DNA of 39,833 bases from CAYUZU01 sp964448675. Its GTDB lineage: Bacteria > Planctomycetota > Phycisphaerae > UBA1845 > Fen-1342. Location of the stretch: contig CAYUZU010000037.1 of the NCBI GenBank assembly GCA_964448675.1, positions 1-39,833 on the forward strand, in the 5' to 3' direction. Made by a program: the position numbers and the translations under genes. This document shows, piece after piece, positions 1-8,569 of this stretch (its first letter is position 1; every line of letters begins with the position of its first letter). The notes beneath the pieces are model-generated. The model had not been told where the DNA came from. It did not search any database and saw only the letters and a program-made list of their open reading frames with translations.

Positions 1-2
1 AA

Positions 3-1454
3 TCCGGCGACGCGCTGGATAACAAGTTCCGCGATATGGCGAGCGATGAGATCGATCGTTTCCGCCGCGAGATAGTCGAGCGTACCGGCGATCGCAGGGC
101 CGCCGAGAACATCTCCGACCAGGATCTTCTCCGGGAGGTCATGAACACAGTCGGCAAGAAAAACCGGCTCGGAGAATCCATCCGATGCGTCGTGTCCGTG
201 GCTATGCTGACCGAAGGCTGGGACGCGAACACAGTAACGCACGTGCTCGGCGTCCGCGCGTTCGGCACGCAGCTCCTCTGCGAGCAGGTCATCGGCCGTG
301 CCCTCCGGCGCCAATCCTATGACCTCAATGAAGAAGGGCTGTTCAATGTCGAGTACGCCGACGTGCTCGGCATCCCGTTCGACTTCACGGCCAAGCCCGT
401 CGTCGCGCCGCCGCAGCCGCCGCGCGAAACGATCCACGTCAAGGCCATCCGGCCCGACCGCGACGATTGCGAGATTCGCTTCCCCCGCGTCGAGGGCTAC
501 CGTGTCGAATTGCCACAGGAACGCCTCACCGCCAAGTTCGACAACGATTCGACGCTTGAACTCACGCCGGAACTGGTCGGCCCGTCCGTCACCCGTAACG
601 AGGGGATCATCGGCGAAGGCGTCGACCTGACGCTTGTGCACACTGGCGATCTTCGTCGTTCGACGCTTCTGTTCCACCTGACGAAACGTCTGTTGGAGAG
701 ACACTGGCGCGAGCCGGACCAGGACCCGAAGCTGACGCTGTTCGGCCAACTGAAACGCGTGGCCAAGGAGTGGCTCGACAACCACCTGGTTTGCAGAGGT
801 GGCACCTACCCCGCGCAGCTCATGTACCTCACGCTTGCAGACATGGCGTGTGAGCGCATTACTCGTGGCATCGTGAGCAAGCACGTAGGAGAATGCCCGA
901 TCAAGGCCGTGCTCGACCCGTACAATCCGACCGGCTCCACGTCGTTCGTGAACTTCAATACGTCGAAGAAGGACCGCTGGCAGACCGATGCCCGCCGTTG
1001 CCACATCAACTGGGTCATCCTCGACAGCGACTGGGAAGCCGAATTCTGCCGCGTCGCCGAAGCTCATCCGAAGGTCGTCGCCTACGCCAAGAACCACAAT
1101 CTCGGCCTCGAAGTTCCGTATCGCTACGGCTCCGAATCCCGCAAGTACCGACCGGACTTCATCGTGCTCATCGATGACGGCCGCCAACCGAATGAGGATG
1201 GCGCTCCCGACCTGCTGCGCCTCGTTGTCGAGATCAAGGGCTTTCGCCGGGAGGACGCCAAGGAAAAGGCCGGTACCATGCGGGACTACTGGATCCGCGG
1301 CGTGAACAACCTCAAGACCTACGGCCGCTGGGCGTTCGCCGAGTTCTGCGACGTATACGAGATGGAGGCCGACTTCGAGGCGAAGGTCGAAGAGCACTTT
1401 GAACGCATGATTGACGAAGCGATCCGGGCCGGCGAAGCCGCGCCCGTTGAATAG
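3..1454 (+). CDS. res: Type III-like restriction endonuclease subunit (Res), 3' part only
   Basis: This is the C-terminal part of an SF2 helicase/nuclease that cuts DNA in a type III-like restriction system. The frame is open to the left edge, so the N-terminal half (Walker A and DEAD/DEAH box) lies outside the window. Counting from the first ATG (position 36), the start of the segment shows SF2 motif V (TEGWDANTVTHV) and motif VI (EQVIGRALRR). Near the C-terminus there is a PD-(D/E)xK nuclease core: YRPDFIV with D374, then VVEIKGF with E399 and K401. Third-codon positions are almost all G or C (20 of 20 codons counted from 360). The stop lies 13 nt before the reverse transcriptase gene, and mod follows that gene, so an R-M pair is interrupted by an RT. 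The family is clear; the exact R-M subtype is inferred. Confidence 0.88.
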   Translation, partial: SGDALDNKFRDMASDEIDRFRREIVERTGDRRAAENISDQDLLREVMNTVGKKNRLGESIRCVVSVAMLTEGWDANTVTHVLGVRAFGTQLLCEQVIGRALRRQSYDLNEEGLFNVEYADVLGIPFDFTAKPVVAPPQPPRETIHVKAIRPDRDDCEIRFPRVEGYRVELPQERLTAKFDNDSTLELTPELVGPSVTRNEGIIGEGVDLTLVHTGDLRRSTLLFHLTKRLLERHWREPDQDPKLTLFGQLKRVAKEWLDNHLVCRGGTYPAQLMYLTLADMACERITRGIVSKHVGECPIKAVLDPYNPTGSTSFVNFNTSKKDRWQTDARRCHINWVILDSDWEAEFCRVAEAHPKVVAYAKNHNLGLEVPYRYGSESRKYRPDFIVLIDDGRQPNEDGAPDLLRLVVEIKGFRREDAKEKAGTMRDYWIRGVNNLKTYGRWAFAEFCDVYEMEADFEAKVEEHFERMIDEAIRAGEAAPVE

Positions 1455-1467
1455 GGCCTTGGGACGC

Positions 1468-3009
1468 ATGGCGAAGAAGGTAACCAAGAAGCGAGTAAGG
1501 GCCAGAAAGCCCCAGCCACCGAGGCAGCAGTCGCTCCTCGACATGACAAGCGCCCAGGCTCGTCGCTTCCTGCTCAAGCCTGAGAGTTACTGCACCATCG
1601 ATCTGCCCGACTATCTTCAATTCGGCGGAATCCTCTCAGCGGTTGACAAGGTACTCCGGACAACACCTCTCGACCACAAGCACAGGAAAGCCGCACGGGG
1701 ACACGAGAACGTCAACTACGACATGCTGTCCAATAAGGACGGTCGGCATGCGTGGCGACCGTTCCAGTTGGTTCACCCGGCGTTGTATGTATCCCTCGTC
1801 AACGAAATCACCCAGAAGGACCACTGGGCCACGATTCGTGATCGCTTCGCCGAGTTCGCAGCCGTCGACACGATCAAATGCCTGAGCATTCCGGTAAAGT
1901 CGCTTTCCAAGCAGAAGGACAAAGCGGAGCAGATCTCCCGATGGTGGCAAGGCATCGAACAAGGCTCCATCGAACTGGCATTGGATTATCAGTTTGTGCT
2001 GCACGCAGACATCACCGACTGCTACGCGGCTATCTACACGCACTCGATTGCTTGGGCGCTTCATGGTCGCGGCGTTGCGAAAGCCAAGCGAAACGACAAG
2101 ACCCTGATCGGGAACATCATCGACGCGCGCATCCAAGACATGCGGCACGGCCAGACGAACGGCATACCGCAGGGATCGAACTTGATGAACTTGATCGCAG
2201 AGATGGTCCTGGGATACGCCGACCTTCAGTTGGACAATCGACTCCAAGATCTCGGAATCACCGACTATCGAATTCTCCGCTACCGAGACGACTACCGCAT
2301 CTTCGTGAACAATCCACAGCTTGGCGAGACGATTCTCAAGGCGCTGACCGAGGTCATGATCGAGCTCGGCCTGAAGCTCAATGCCGCGAAAACCACGGGG
2401 GGTCAATCCGTCGTGGGTGGATCGCTCAAGGCGGACAAGCGAGCATGGATGACCAGCAGGCAAGGTGACGCCAATCTTCAGAAGCACCTACTCGTGATTC
2501 ACACGCACGGTTTGGCATTCCCGAATGCCGGCAGCCTGGCGGTCGCGCTGACACACTATCACGAGCGTCTGAGCCGGGCAAAGACGATTCAGCACCCGTC
2601 GGTCCTGATCAGTATCGCGGTCGATATCGCGTACCAGAGCCCGAGGGTGTTTCCCGTTTGCGCTGCCATCGTCAGCAAACTGCTGAGCTGTCTTGAAAAC
2701 GCAGCCTCGCGGCGGAAAGTGCTACGAAAGATCCGCGACAAAGTCTCGCAGTTGCCGAACACGGGACACATGGAGGTCTGGCTCCAGCGAATCAGCCACC
2801 CCATCGACCCTGCGGTGCCATTCGAGGAGAAGCTGTGCCGAGTAGTTTGCGGCCAGGACGAGCCTATCTGGAACAACGACTGGATCTCATCCAAGAAGCT
2901 CAGGACCGCGGTCGCGTCCAAGAACATCATCGACCGTCGGAAGCTGAAGGCACTCAAGCCGATCGTACGGCCGGTTGAGATTAGGGTTTTCGCCTACGAG
3001 CGCTATTAA
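1468..3009 (+). CDS. Reverse transcriptase of the defence/Abi (unknown-group) type inside an R-M operon
   Basis: RNA-directed DNA polymerase-like protein of 513 aa. Motif A is HADITDCYAAIYTH (D181, D184), motif B is GIPQGS (232-237), and motif C is RYRDDY with the catalytic pair D274/D275, so the active site is complete. About 170 predominantly helical residues follow the palm, as in Abi/DRT-type RTs. There is no maturase, HNH or X domain of a group II intron RT. ATG 1468 was chosen because it gives a basic MAKKVTKKR start 13 nt after the res stop; ATG 1411 would overlap res by 44 nt. The next gene (mod) starts 20 nt after the stop. Third-position GC is about 60% (12 of 20 codons counted from 2041) against nearly 100% in res, suggesting later acquisition. 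An antiphage role is inferred from context. I cannot assign it to a named DRT group. Confidence 0.85.
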   Translation: MAKKVTKKRVRARKPQPPRQQSLLDMTSAQARRFLLKPESYCTIDLPDYLQFGGILSAVDKVLRTTPLDHKHRKAARGHENVNYDMLSNKDGRHAWRPFQLVHPALYVSLVNEITQKDHWATIRDRFAEFAAVDTIKCLSIPVKSLSKQKDKAEQISRWWQGIEQGSIELALDYQFVLHADITDCYAAIYTHSIAWALHGRGVAKAKRNDKTLIGNIIDARIQDMRHGQTNGIPQGSNLMNLIAEMVLGYADLQLDNRLQDLGITDYRILRYRDDYRIFVNNPQLGETILKALTEVMIELGLKLNAAKTTGGQSVVGGSLKADKRAWMTSRQGDANLQKHLLVIHTHGLAFPNAGSLAVALTHYHERLSRAKTIQHPSVLISIAVDIAYQSPRVFPVCAAIVSKLLSCLENAASRRKVLRKIRDKVSQLPNTGHMEVWLQRISHPIDPAVPFEEKLCRVVCGQDEPIWNNDWISSKKLRTAVASKNIIDRRKLKALKPIVRPVEIRVFAYERY

Positions 3010-3029
3010 CCAGAAGAAGCCGAGCGAAC

Positions 3030-5942
3030 ATGGCCAAGAGAACGACCACGAAAAAGAAACGCGGCAACAGCAAGACGCCGAAGACTGTCGAAACCCTCAC
3101 CCACGACGAGGCCTCGCGGAAGAACATCCCGACGGCCGAGTTTCAGTCGGTGATGGCCAAGGAGCAGCAGCAGCCGATCCGCGTGGCGTATGAGCGGCAG
3201 CCGGGCGGGGCGTACTCCGCTGAAAACCCCGATCCGCTGGCCGCGGAGAAGGACGGCCGCAACCGCGACCTCGACCCGCAGCTCGTCTGGCGGGGCAAGG
3301 ACGAGCAGGACTGGTCCGACCTGGTCACGCACGCACCGCCGCTGTTCATCCAGGAGAAGGTTCACCCCAAGGTGCTGATCGACGACCTGCTCCGCCGCAC
3401 GCAGGTGGACGAGAAAGCCGCCGATCCGCAGATGGACCTCTTCGCCGACTTCAACGGCCTGCCCGACACGGACGTGAAGACCGAGTTCTATCAGCACGAC
3501 GCCAACTGGACCAACCGCATGATCCTCGGCGACAGCCTGCAGGTCATGGCGTCGCTCGCCGAACGCGAGGGCCTCCGCGGCCAGGTGCAGTGCATCTACA
3601 TCGACCCGCCGTACGGCATCAAGTTCAACTCGAACTTCCAGTGGTCGACCACCAGCCGTGACGTTAAGGACGGCAACATCGAGCACATTACGCGCGAACC
3701 AGAACAGGTCAGGGCTTTTCGCGATACTTGGAGAGACGGCATCCACTCCTATCTCACATACCTGCGTGATCGTCTCACCGTCGCACGTGATCTGCTCTCG
3801 CCAAGTGGCTCCCTTTTCGTGCAGATCGGAGACGAGAACGGCCATCGCGTCCGCAGCCTGCTTGATGAAGTGTTTGGCGCCGAGAACATCATAGCGACGA
3901 TCGTCTGCAAGAAGACGACCGGCAACACTGGCGTATATCTCCCAACCGGTGCCGATTTTCTATTGTGGTACGGAAAGGACAAGGAACAGACAAAGTACCG
4001 CGACCTCTTCGCCGTGAAGCAGATCGGAGGCGAAGGAGGCACCGGGTACACGAAGGTCGAGCTGCCTGACGGAGATCGTCGCGGACTCACCGCCAGTGAA
4101 CGCAGAGAGCCGGAGTCTCTTCCTGCCGATTGGCGTGTGTTCACGTCCGGCAATCTGACAAGCCAGAGCGTGGGACGTCAGAAAGGCGAGGGCGCTGCAT
4201 CGTGGTTCCCAGTCCAGCTTAATGGGAAAGAGTATCTGCCGAGCATGAAGGTGCGGTGGAAGACCAACGAAGAGGGTATGGCGCGATTGCTGAAAGCCAA
4301 TCGCGTGTACGCAACATCGGGTGGGCAACTCGGGTACGTGCGGTACTTCGATGACTTCCCGGCCCAACAGCTCTCAAATGTCTGGACTGATACGGTTGGA
4401 CAGAACCAGTTCGGTGGAGAAAAGGTCTTCATTGTCCAAACCGCGCTGAAGATGATCGAGCGGTGCGTTCTGATGACGACGGACCCGGGTGACCTCGTGC
4501 TTGATCCAACATGTGGCTCCGGATCAACCGCATTTGTGGCCGAACAGTGGGGACGGCGATGGATAACCGTAGACACATCGCGCGTTGCGCTGGCGCTCAC
4601 TCGCGCGCGTCTGATGGGAGCGCGATACGCCTACTATCTTCTTGCTGACAGCCCAGAAGGCTTAGCAAAGGAAGCAGAACTGGCTGATATCGATGCCGAG
4701 CCTCGACACACCAGCCGGAGTGTTAGGCTGGGCTTTGTTTATCAGCGCGTCGCGCACGTAACGCTCGGTTCAATCGTCAGGAATTCAGAAATCGACGTCA
4801 TTTGGGACAAGTACCAAGACCATCTTGAAGCCACTCGACAGCGACTGAACGCGGCACTAAATACAACTTGGGAACACTGGGAAATACCGCGGGCCACGCG
4901 CGATGAGTGGCCCGGAGAGGCGAAACGGCATCATAGCGAATGGTGGCAACAGTGCAGTGCTCGGCAAAGAGAGATCGATGAGTCGATCTTGACCAAGGCC
5001 GATTATGAGCATCTCCTCGATCAACCGTACGACGACAGGAAGAAGGTCCGCGTCGCCGGGCCGTTCACCGTTGAGAGCCTCTCGCCGCACCGCACGCTTC
5101 ATGTCAGCGCGGACGACGAATTGATCGACCCGCTCGACGCACCGGCCCGCACCGGCGACGAAGCCGACTTCGCCAGCATGATCCTAGAGAACCTCAAGAC
5201 CGCCGGCGTCCAGCAGGCCCATAAGGAAGACAAGATCAGCTTCTCCTCCATCGCCCCATGGCCCGGCCATTTCATCGCCGCCGAGGGGCGCTACGTTGAG
5301 GGTAAGAACGGCAGCGAGACCGAGAAGCGCGCCGGTATCTTCGTCGGCCCCGAGTTCGGCACCGTGTCCCGCCAGGATCTGGTCGCCGCCGCCCGCGAGG
5401 CCGGCGACGCCGACTTCGACGTGCTGATCGCCTGTGCGTTCAACTACGAGGCGCACGCGTCGGAGTTCAGCAAGCTCGGCCGCATCCCGGTGCTCAAGGC
5501 CCGCATGAACGCCGACCTGCACATGGCCGACGACCTGAAGAACACCGGCAAGGGCAACCTGTTCGTCATCTTCGGCGAGCCGGACATCGACATCCTCGAC
5601 GCCGAGGACGGCCAGGTGCAGGTGAAGATCAACGGCGTGGACGTCTTTCACCCCAGCAGCGGCGAGGTCCGCAGCGACGGGGCCGAGGGCATCGCCTGCT
5701 GGTTCATCGACACCGACTACAACGAAGAGAGCTTCTTCGTCCGCCACGCCTACTTCCTCGGTGCGAACGACCCGTACAAGTCGCTCAAGACGACGCTCAA
5801 GGCCGAGATCAACGAAGACGCCTGGGCCACGCTGAACAGCGACACGTCCCGGCCGTTCCCAAAGCCCAAGGGCGGGCGGATCGCGGTGAAGGTGATCAAT
5901 CACCTGGGGGACGAGGTGATGAAGGTGTTCAGGGTGGAGTGA
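3030..5942 (+). CDS. mod: Type III-like site-specific DNA methyltransferase (Mod)
   Basis: N6-adenine/N4-cytosine methyltransferase of 970 aa that should protect host DNA and specify the target site for Res. Motif IV DPPY is at 192-195 and precedes the AdoMet-binding motif DPTCGSGST at 492-500, the beta-class order typical of Mod proteins. The roughly 300 residues between them hold the probable target-recognition region, and a C-terminal extension of about 400 aa follows. The protein is longer than classical Mod subunits (about 650 aa) but fits the larger variant family. Codon use is mosaic: third-position GC was 19/20 around 3300 and 20/20 around 5520, but only 9/24 around 4623-4694. The start is 20 nt after the RT stop, and the stop overlaps the next start (TGATG). 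Confidence 0.9.
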   Translation: MAKRTTTKKKRGNSKTPKTVETLTHDEASRKNIPTAEFQSVMAKEQQQPIRVAYERQPGGAYSAENPDPLAAEKDGRNRDLDPQLVWRGKDEQDWSDLVTHAPPLFIQEKVHPKVLIDDLLRRTQVDEKAADPQMDLFADFNGLPDTDVKTEFYQHDANWTNRMILGDSLQVMASLAEREGLRGQVQCIYIDPPYGIKFNSNFQWSTTSRDVKDGNIEHITREPEQVRAFRDTWRDGIHSYLTYLRDRLTVARDLLSPSGSLFVQIGDENGHRVRSLLDEVFGAENIIATIVCKKTTGNTGVYLPTGADFLLWYGKDKEQTKYRDLFAVKQIGGEGGTGYTKVELPDGDRRGLTASERREPESLPADWRVFTSGNLTSQSVGRQKGEGAASWFPVQLNGKEYLPSMKVRWKTNEEGMARLLKANRVYATSGGQLGYVRYFDDFPAQQLSNVWTDTVGQNQFGGEKVFIVQTALKMIERCVLMTTDPGDLVLDPTCGSGSTAFVAEQWGRRWITVDTSRVALALTRARLMGARYAYYLLADSPEGLAKEAELADIDAEPRHTSRSVRLGFVYQRVAHVTLGSIVRNSEIDVIWDKYQDHLEATRQRLNAALNTTWEHWEIPRATRDEWPGEAKRHHSEWWQQCSARQREIDESILTKADYEHLLDQPYDDRKKVRVAGPFTVESLSPHRTLHVSADDELIDPLDAPARTGDEADFASMILENLKTAGVQQAHKEDKISFSSIAPWPGHFIAAEGRYVEGKNGSETEKRAGIFVGPEFGTVSRQDLVAAAREAGDADFDVLIACAFNYEAHASEFSKLGRIPVLKARMNADLHMADDLKNTGKGNLFVIFGEPDIDILDAEDGQVQVKINGVDVFHPSSGEVRSDGAEGIACWFIDTDYNEESFFVRHAYFLGANDPYKSLKTTLKAEINEDAWATLNSDTSRPFPKPKGGRIAVKVINHLGDEVMKVFRVE

Positions 5943-8557
5943 TGGCGCTTCTGGATGACATCCTGGCGTGGACGAAGACGCTTCCAGAGTGGCAACAGGA
6001 TGCGGCACGACGCCTATTTCAGAAACCTGGCGGGCTCTCGGAGCAGGACTACAGCGAACTCTATTCACTGCTGAAAGCATCCCATAACCTGCCAATAGAA
6101 GGCAACCCCGCGCCGACGCCCCTGTCCCAGGATCACTTGCCAGCAAGCAGTTCGAGTGGCAGCGGCTTTGTGCTAAAGGGGCTGCGTGACCTGAAGCACG
6201 TGAACTGCATCGCGCCTAACCAGGTGCTTTCGTTTGCGCCGACTGGAATGACTGTGATCTATGGTGGCAACGGAAGCGGCAAGTCGGGCTACGCTCGCGT
6301 GCTGAAGCGGGCCTGTCGTGCACGCGACAGGAAGGAACCCGTACTTCCCGACGCGACTGATCCCGCCGAGACTAATTCGACGCCGGAGGCGGTGCTTGAC
6401 ATCGAGGTCGGTGGATCGCCGGTGGAAGTGCGGTGGACGGGGGCTGGCGATGCGCCCGCGGCCCTCGCACCAGTCGGCGTCTTCGATTGTCTTTGCGCCC
6501 GGCTTTATCTGGCTGAGGATGAGGTTCTGTACCTGCCGTACGGTCTCGACATCGTCGAGGCGTTGGCGAATGACGTTCTGCCGAAGCTGGAACAGCGACT
6601 CACCCGAGAGCTTTCGACGCTCAACACCGATGCAACGCCGTTCTCCCATCTTCATGGAAGCACTGAGGTTGGCCGTCTGATTGAGGGGTTGAGCCACCAG
6701 TCTGATCGTGAGCATCTCACGAAGCTGGGGACGTTGACGCCGGAGGACACCAAACGCACCACAGCCCTTGAACAGACTCTCGGAGACGCTGACCCCGCAG
6801 CCAAAGCAGCCGAGCTGCGCCTGTCCGCTCAGCGGTTGAAGCAACTCGCCCAGCGAGTTGACGATTGCGGGGCACGTATCGACGAAGAGATACTTCACAC
6901 GCTGAAGGGCGCGGCCCAAGCGTCACTCGATGCCAGAGACGCCGAGCAATTGGCAGCGCAGCAACTGAGCTCGGGTGAGACTCTGCTGCCGGGAACGGGC
7001 GAATCGGCATGGAAGACGCTATTCGAAGCAGCCCGCAAGTTCTCGACGGAAAAGGCGTACCCTGACCGGCCATTTCCAAATACCGAGAGGGGTGCCGTGT
7101 GCGTGCTGTGCCAGCAACCGCTGTCAGACAATGGAGCGAGATTTAGGCGGTTTGAGCAGTATATCCAGGACGATGTCGCCAAGAACGCTGCCGAGAGGCG
7201 ACAACAGCTGGCTGTTGCGGTGCAGCGGTTGGAGGCAGCCTCACTGAGCGTAGCGGTTGACGCGGCGCTTGCAAGCGAACTTGACCAACTGGATCCAACG
7301 GTGCGGCCGGCCATCGAGGCATTCGAGAGATCACTCGGAGAACGTCGACAGACGGCAGTGTCGGCAATCACGTCCGCTGATTGGGATTCGATCCCTGCAA
7401 TGCCGGAAAGCCCCCGTACCACAATCCGCCGCTTGGCGGCGAGTCGCTACAGGCGCGCACGTGACTATGAGCGTGCAGCAGACGCAGGATCAAGTCAGAG
7501 GCTGCGCGAGGAGCTTAATGAACTTGCCGCTCGGAAGAAGCTCAGCGAGTCTCTGCAACAGGTTCTGACGTTGCTGGACAACCTCAAGCGCGCGCACGCC
7601 TTGAACGCGTGCAAAGCCGACCTTGCCACACGGCCAATCTCCATGAAGTCGAGGCAGCTGGCCAGTAACGCTGTCACGGCCGCGCTGAAGACTGCTCTCG
7701 ATGCTGAGTTCGCAGCGTTGGGGATGAGCCACATCAAGACCAACCTGAAGGACCGTAATGATCGCGGCCGAATACTGCACCAGTTAGTACTCGATTTGCC
7801 CACGCGTCACCCGGTCGACAAGATACTGAGCGAAGGTGAACAACGAGCCATCTCTCTGGGATCGTTCCTCGCGGAACTCAGCCTCGCCGATCATTCAGGC
7901 CCCGTGATTTTCGATGACCCCGTCTCGTCACTGGATCACAGACGTCGAAAGCTCGTCGCGGCGCGTTTGGCCGAGGAAAGCGCGAACAGACAAGTCATCG
8001 TGTTCACGCACGACGTCGTGTTCCTCCACCAACTGCTGCAGGACTGCTCAGAGCGTGGCATGAGTCCCGGTTTACGCTTCTTGGAGAAAATCGGTACCCG
8101 GTGCGGTTCCGTTGCCGATGGCCTGCCATGGGACCACAAGAGCTACCGGGAGCGAATCGACAGCCTGGAGAAGGCTCAAAGGCGCCTTGAGAAGCTCCCC
8201 TGGCCTCCCGAGCCTGACGAGGCATTGGCAAGGGAGATGATCCAACAGTACAGCTTTCTTCGTGCCACGATTGAGCGGGTCGTCCAGGACTTCGTGCTGA
8301 ACTCCACCGTGAGGCGGTTTGAGGATTATATTCGAGTCGAGAATCTAATTAAGGTGATTGGTTTAACTGCAGCGGAGGTCGGGGACATCTGCAAACTGTA
8401 CAACCGTTGCCACGGAATCGTCGAAGCGCACGACCCGGCATCGGCGAAGGAGGATCCGCCGCCGACGGCTCAAGAACTTGGCAATGACATCAACGCGCTA
8501 AAAGCGGCAATTGAGGCGATCAAACAGCGAAGAGAGAGTACGGCGTCAGGCTCGTAG
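5942..8557 (+). CDS. SMC/RloC-like (AAA_13-type) ATPase with CxxC hook
   Basis: Large ABC/SMC-type ATPase of 871 aa. A helical N-terminus (residues 10-30, with a WQQDAARRLF motif) precedes Walker A GGNGSGKS (108-115). A long helical, probably coiled-coil middle carries CVLC at 387-390, placed like the zinc hook of Rad50/RloC proteins. The ABC signature region follows (LSEGEQRAISLGS, from about 629), then Walker B VIFDDPVSSLD (D658/D659) and the switch histidine in FTHD. The C-terminal 200 aa are helical and may be an effector region, but I cannot confirm anticodon-nuclease residues. ATG 5942 overlaps the mod TGA by one base, indicating translational coupling. Related ATPases ride with R-M systems as DNA-end sensors or backup effectors. 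That role is inferred here. Confidence 0.82.
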   Translation: MALLDDILAWTKTLPEWQQDAARRLFQKPGGLSEQDYSELYSLLKASHNLPIEGNPAPTPLSQDHLPASSSSGSGFVLKGLRDLKHVNCIAPNQVLSFAPTGMTVIYGGNGSGKSGYARVLKRACRARDRKEPVLPDATDPAETNSTPEAVLDIEVGGSPVEVRWTGAGDAPAALAPVGVFDCLCARLYLAEDEVLYLPYGLDIVEALANDVLPKLEQRLTRELSTLNTDATPFSHLHGSTEVGRLIEGLSHQSDREHLTKLGTLTPEDTKRTTALEQTLGDADPAAKAAELRLSAQRLKQLAQRVDDCGARIDEEILHTLKGAAQASLDARDAEQLAAQQLSSGETLLPGTGESAWKTLFEAARKFSTEKAYPDRPFPNTERGAVCVLCQQPLSDNGARFRRFEQYIQDDVAKNAAERRQQLAVAVQRLEAASLSVAVDAALASELDQLDPTVRPAIEAFERSLGERRQTAVSAITSADWDSIPAMPESPRTTIRRLAASRYRRARDYERAADAGSSQRLREELNELAARKKLSESLQQVLTLLDNLKRAHALNACKADLATRPISMKSRQLASNAVTAALKTALDAEFAALGMSHIKTNLKDRNDRGRILHQLVLDLPTRHPVDKILSEGEQRAISLGSFLAELSLADHSGPVIFDDPVSSLDHRRRKLVAARLAEESANRQVIVFTHDVVFLHQLLQDCSERGMSPGLRFLEKIGTRCGSVADGLPWDHKSYRERIDSLEKAQRRLEKLPWPPEPDEALAREMIQQYSFLRATIERVVQDFVLNSTVRRFEDYIRVENLIKVIGLTAAEVGDICKLYNRCHGIVEAHDPASAKEDPPPTAQELGNDINALKAAIEAIKQRRESTASGS

Positions 8558-8564
8558 AAGGAGA
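8558..8564 (+). promoter_or_regulatory. Ribosome binding site fixing a TTG start
   Basis: AAGGAGA overlaps the region just after the ATPase stop (8555-8557) and sits 5 nt before TTG at 8570. It is the only good Shine-Dalgarno sequence near the start of the helicase frame, and no ATG is available that would keep the RelE-like N-terminus. It therefore supports a TTG start. Confidence 0.7.
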
Positions 8565-8569
8565 CCTTC

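Noticed and set aside
1455..3029. Retron or group II intron interpretation of the RT
   Set aside because: Gaps of 13 and 20 nt leave no room for msr-msd RNA or intron RNA, and no maturase or endonuclease domain is present.
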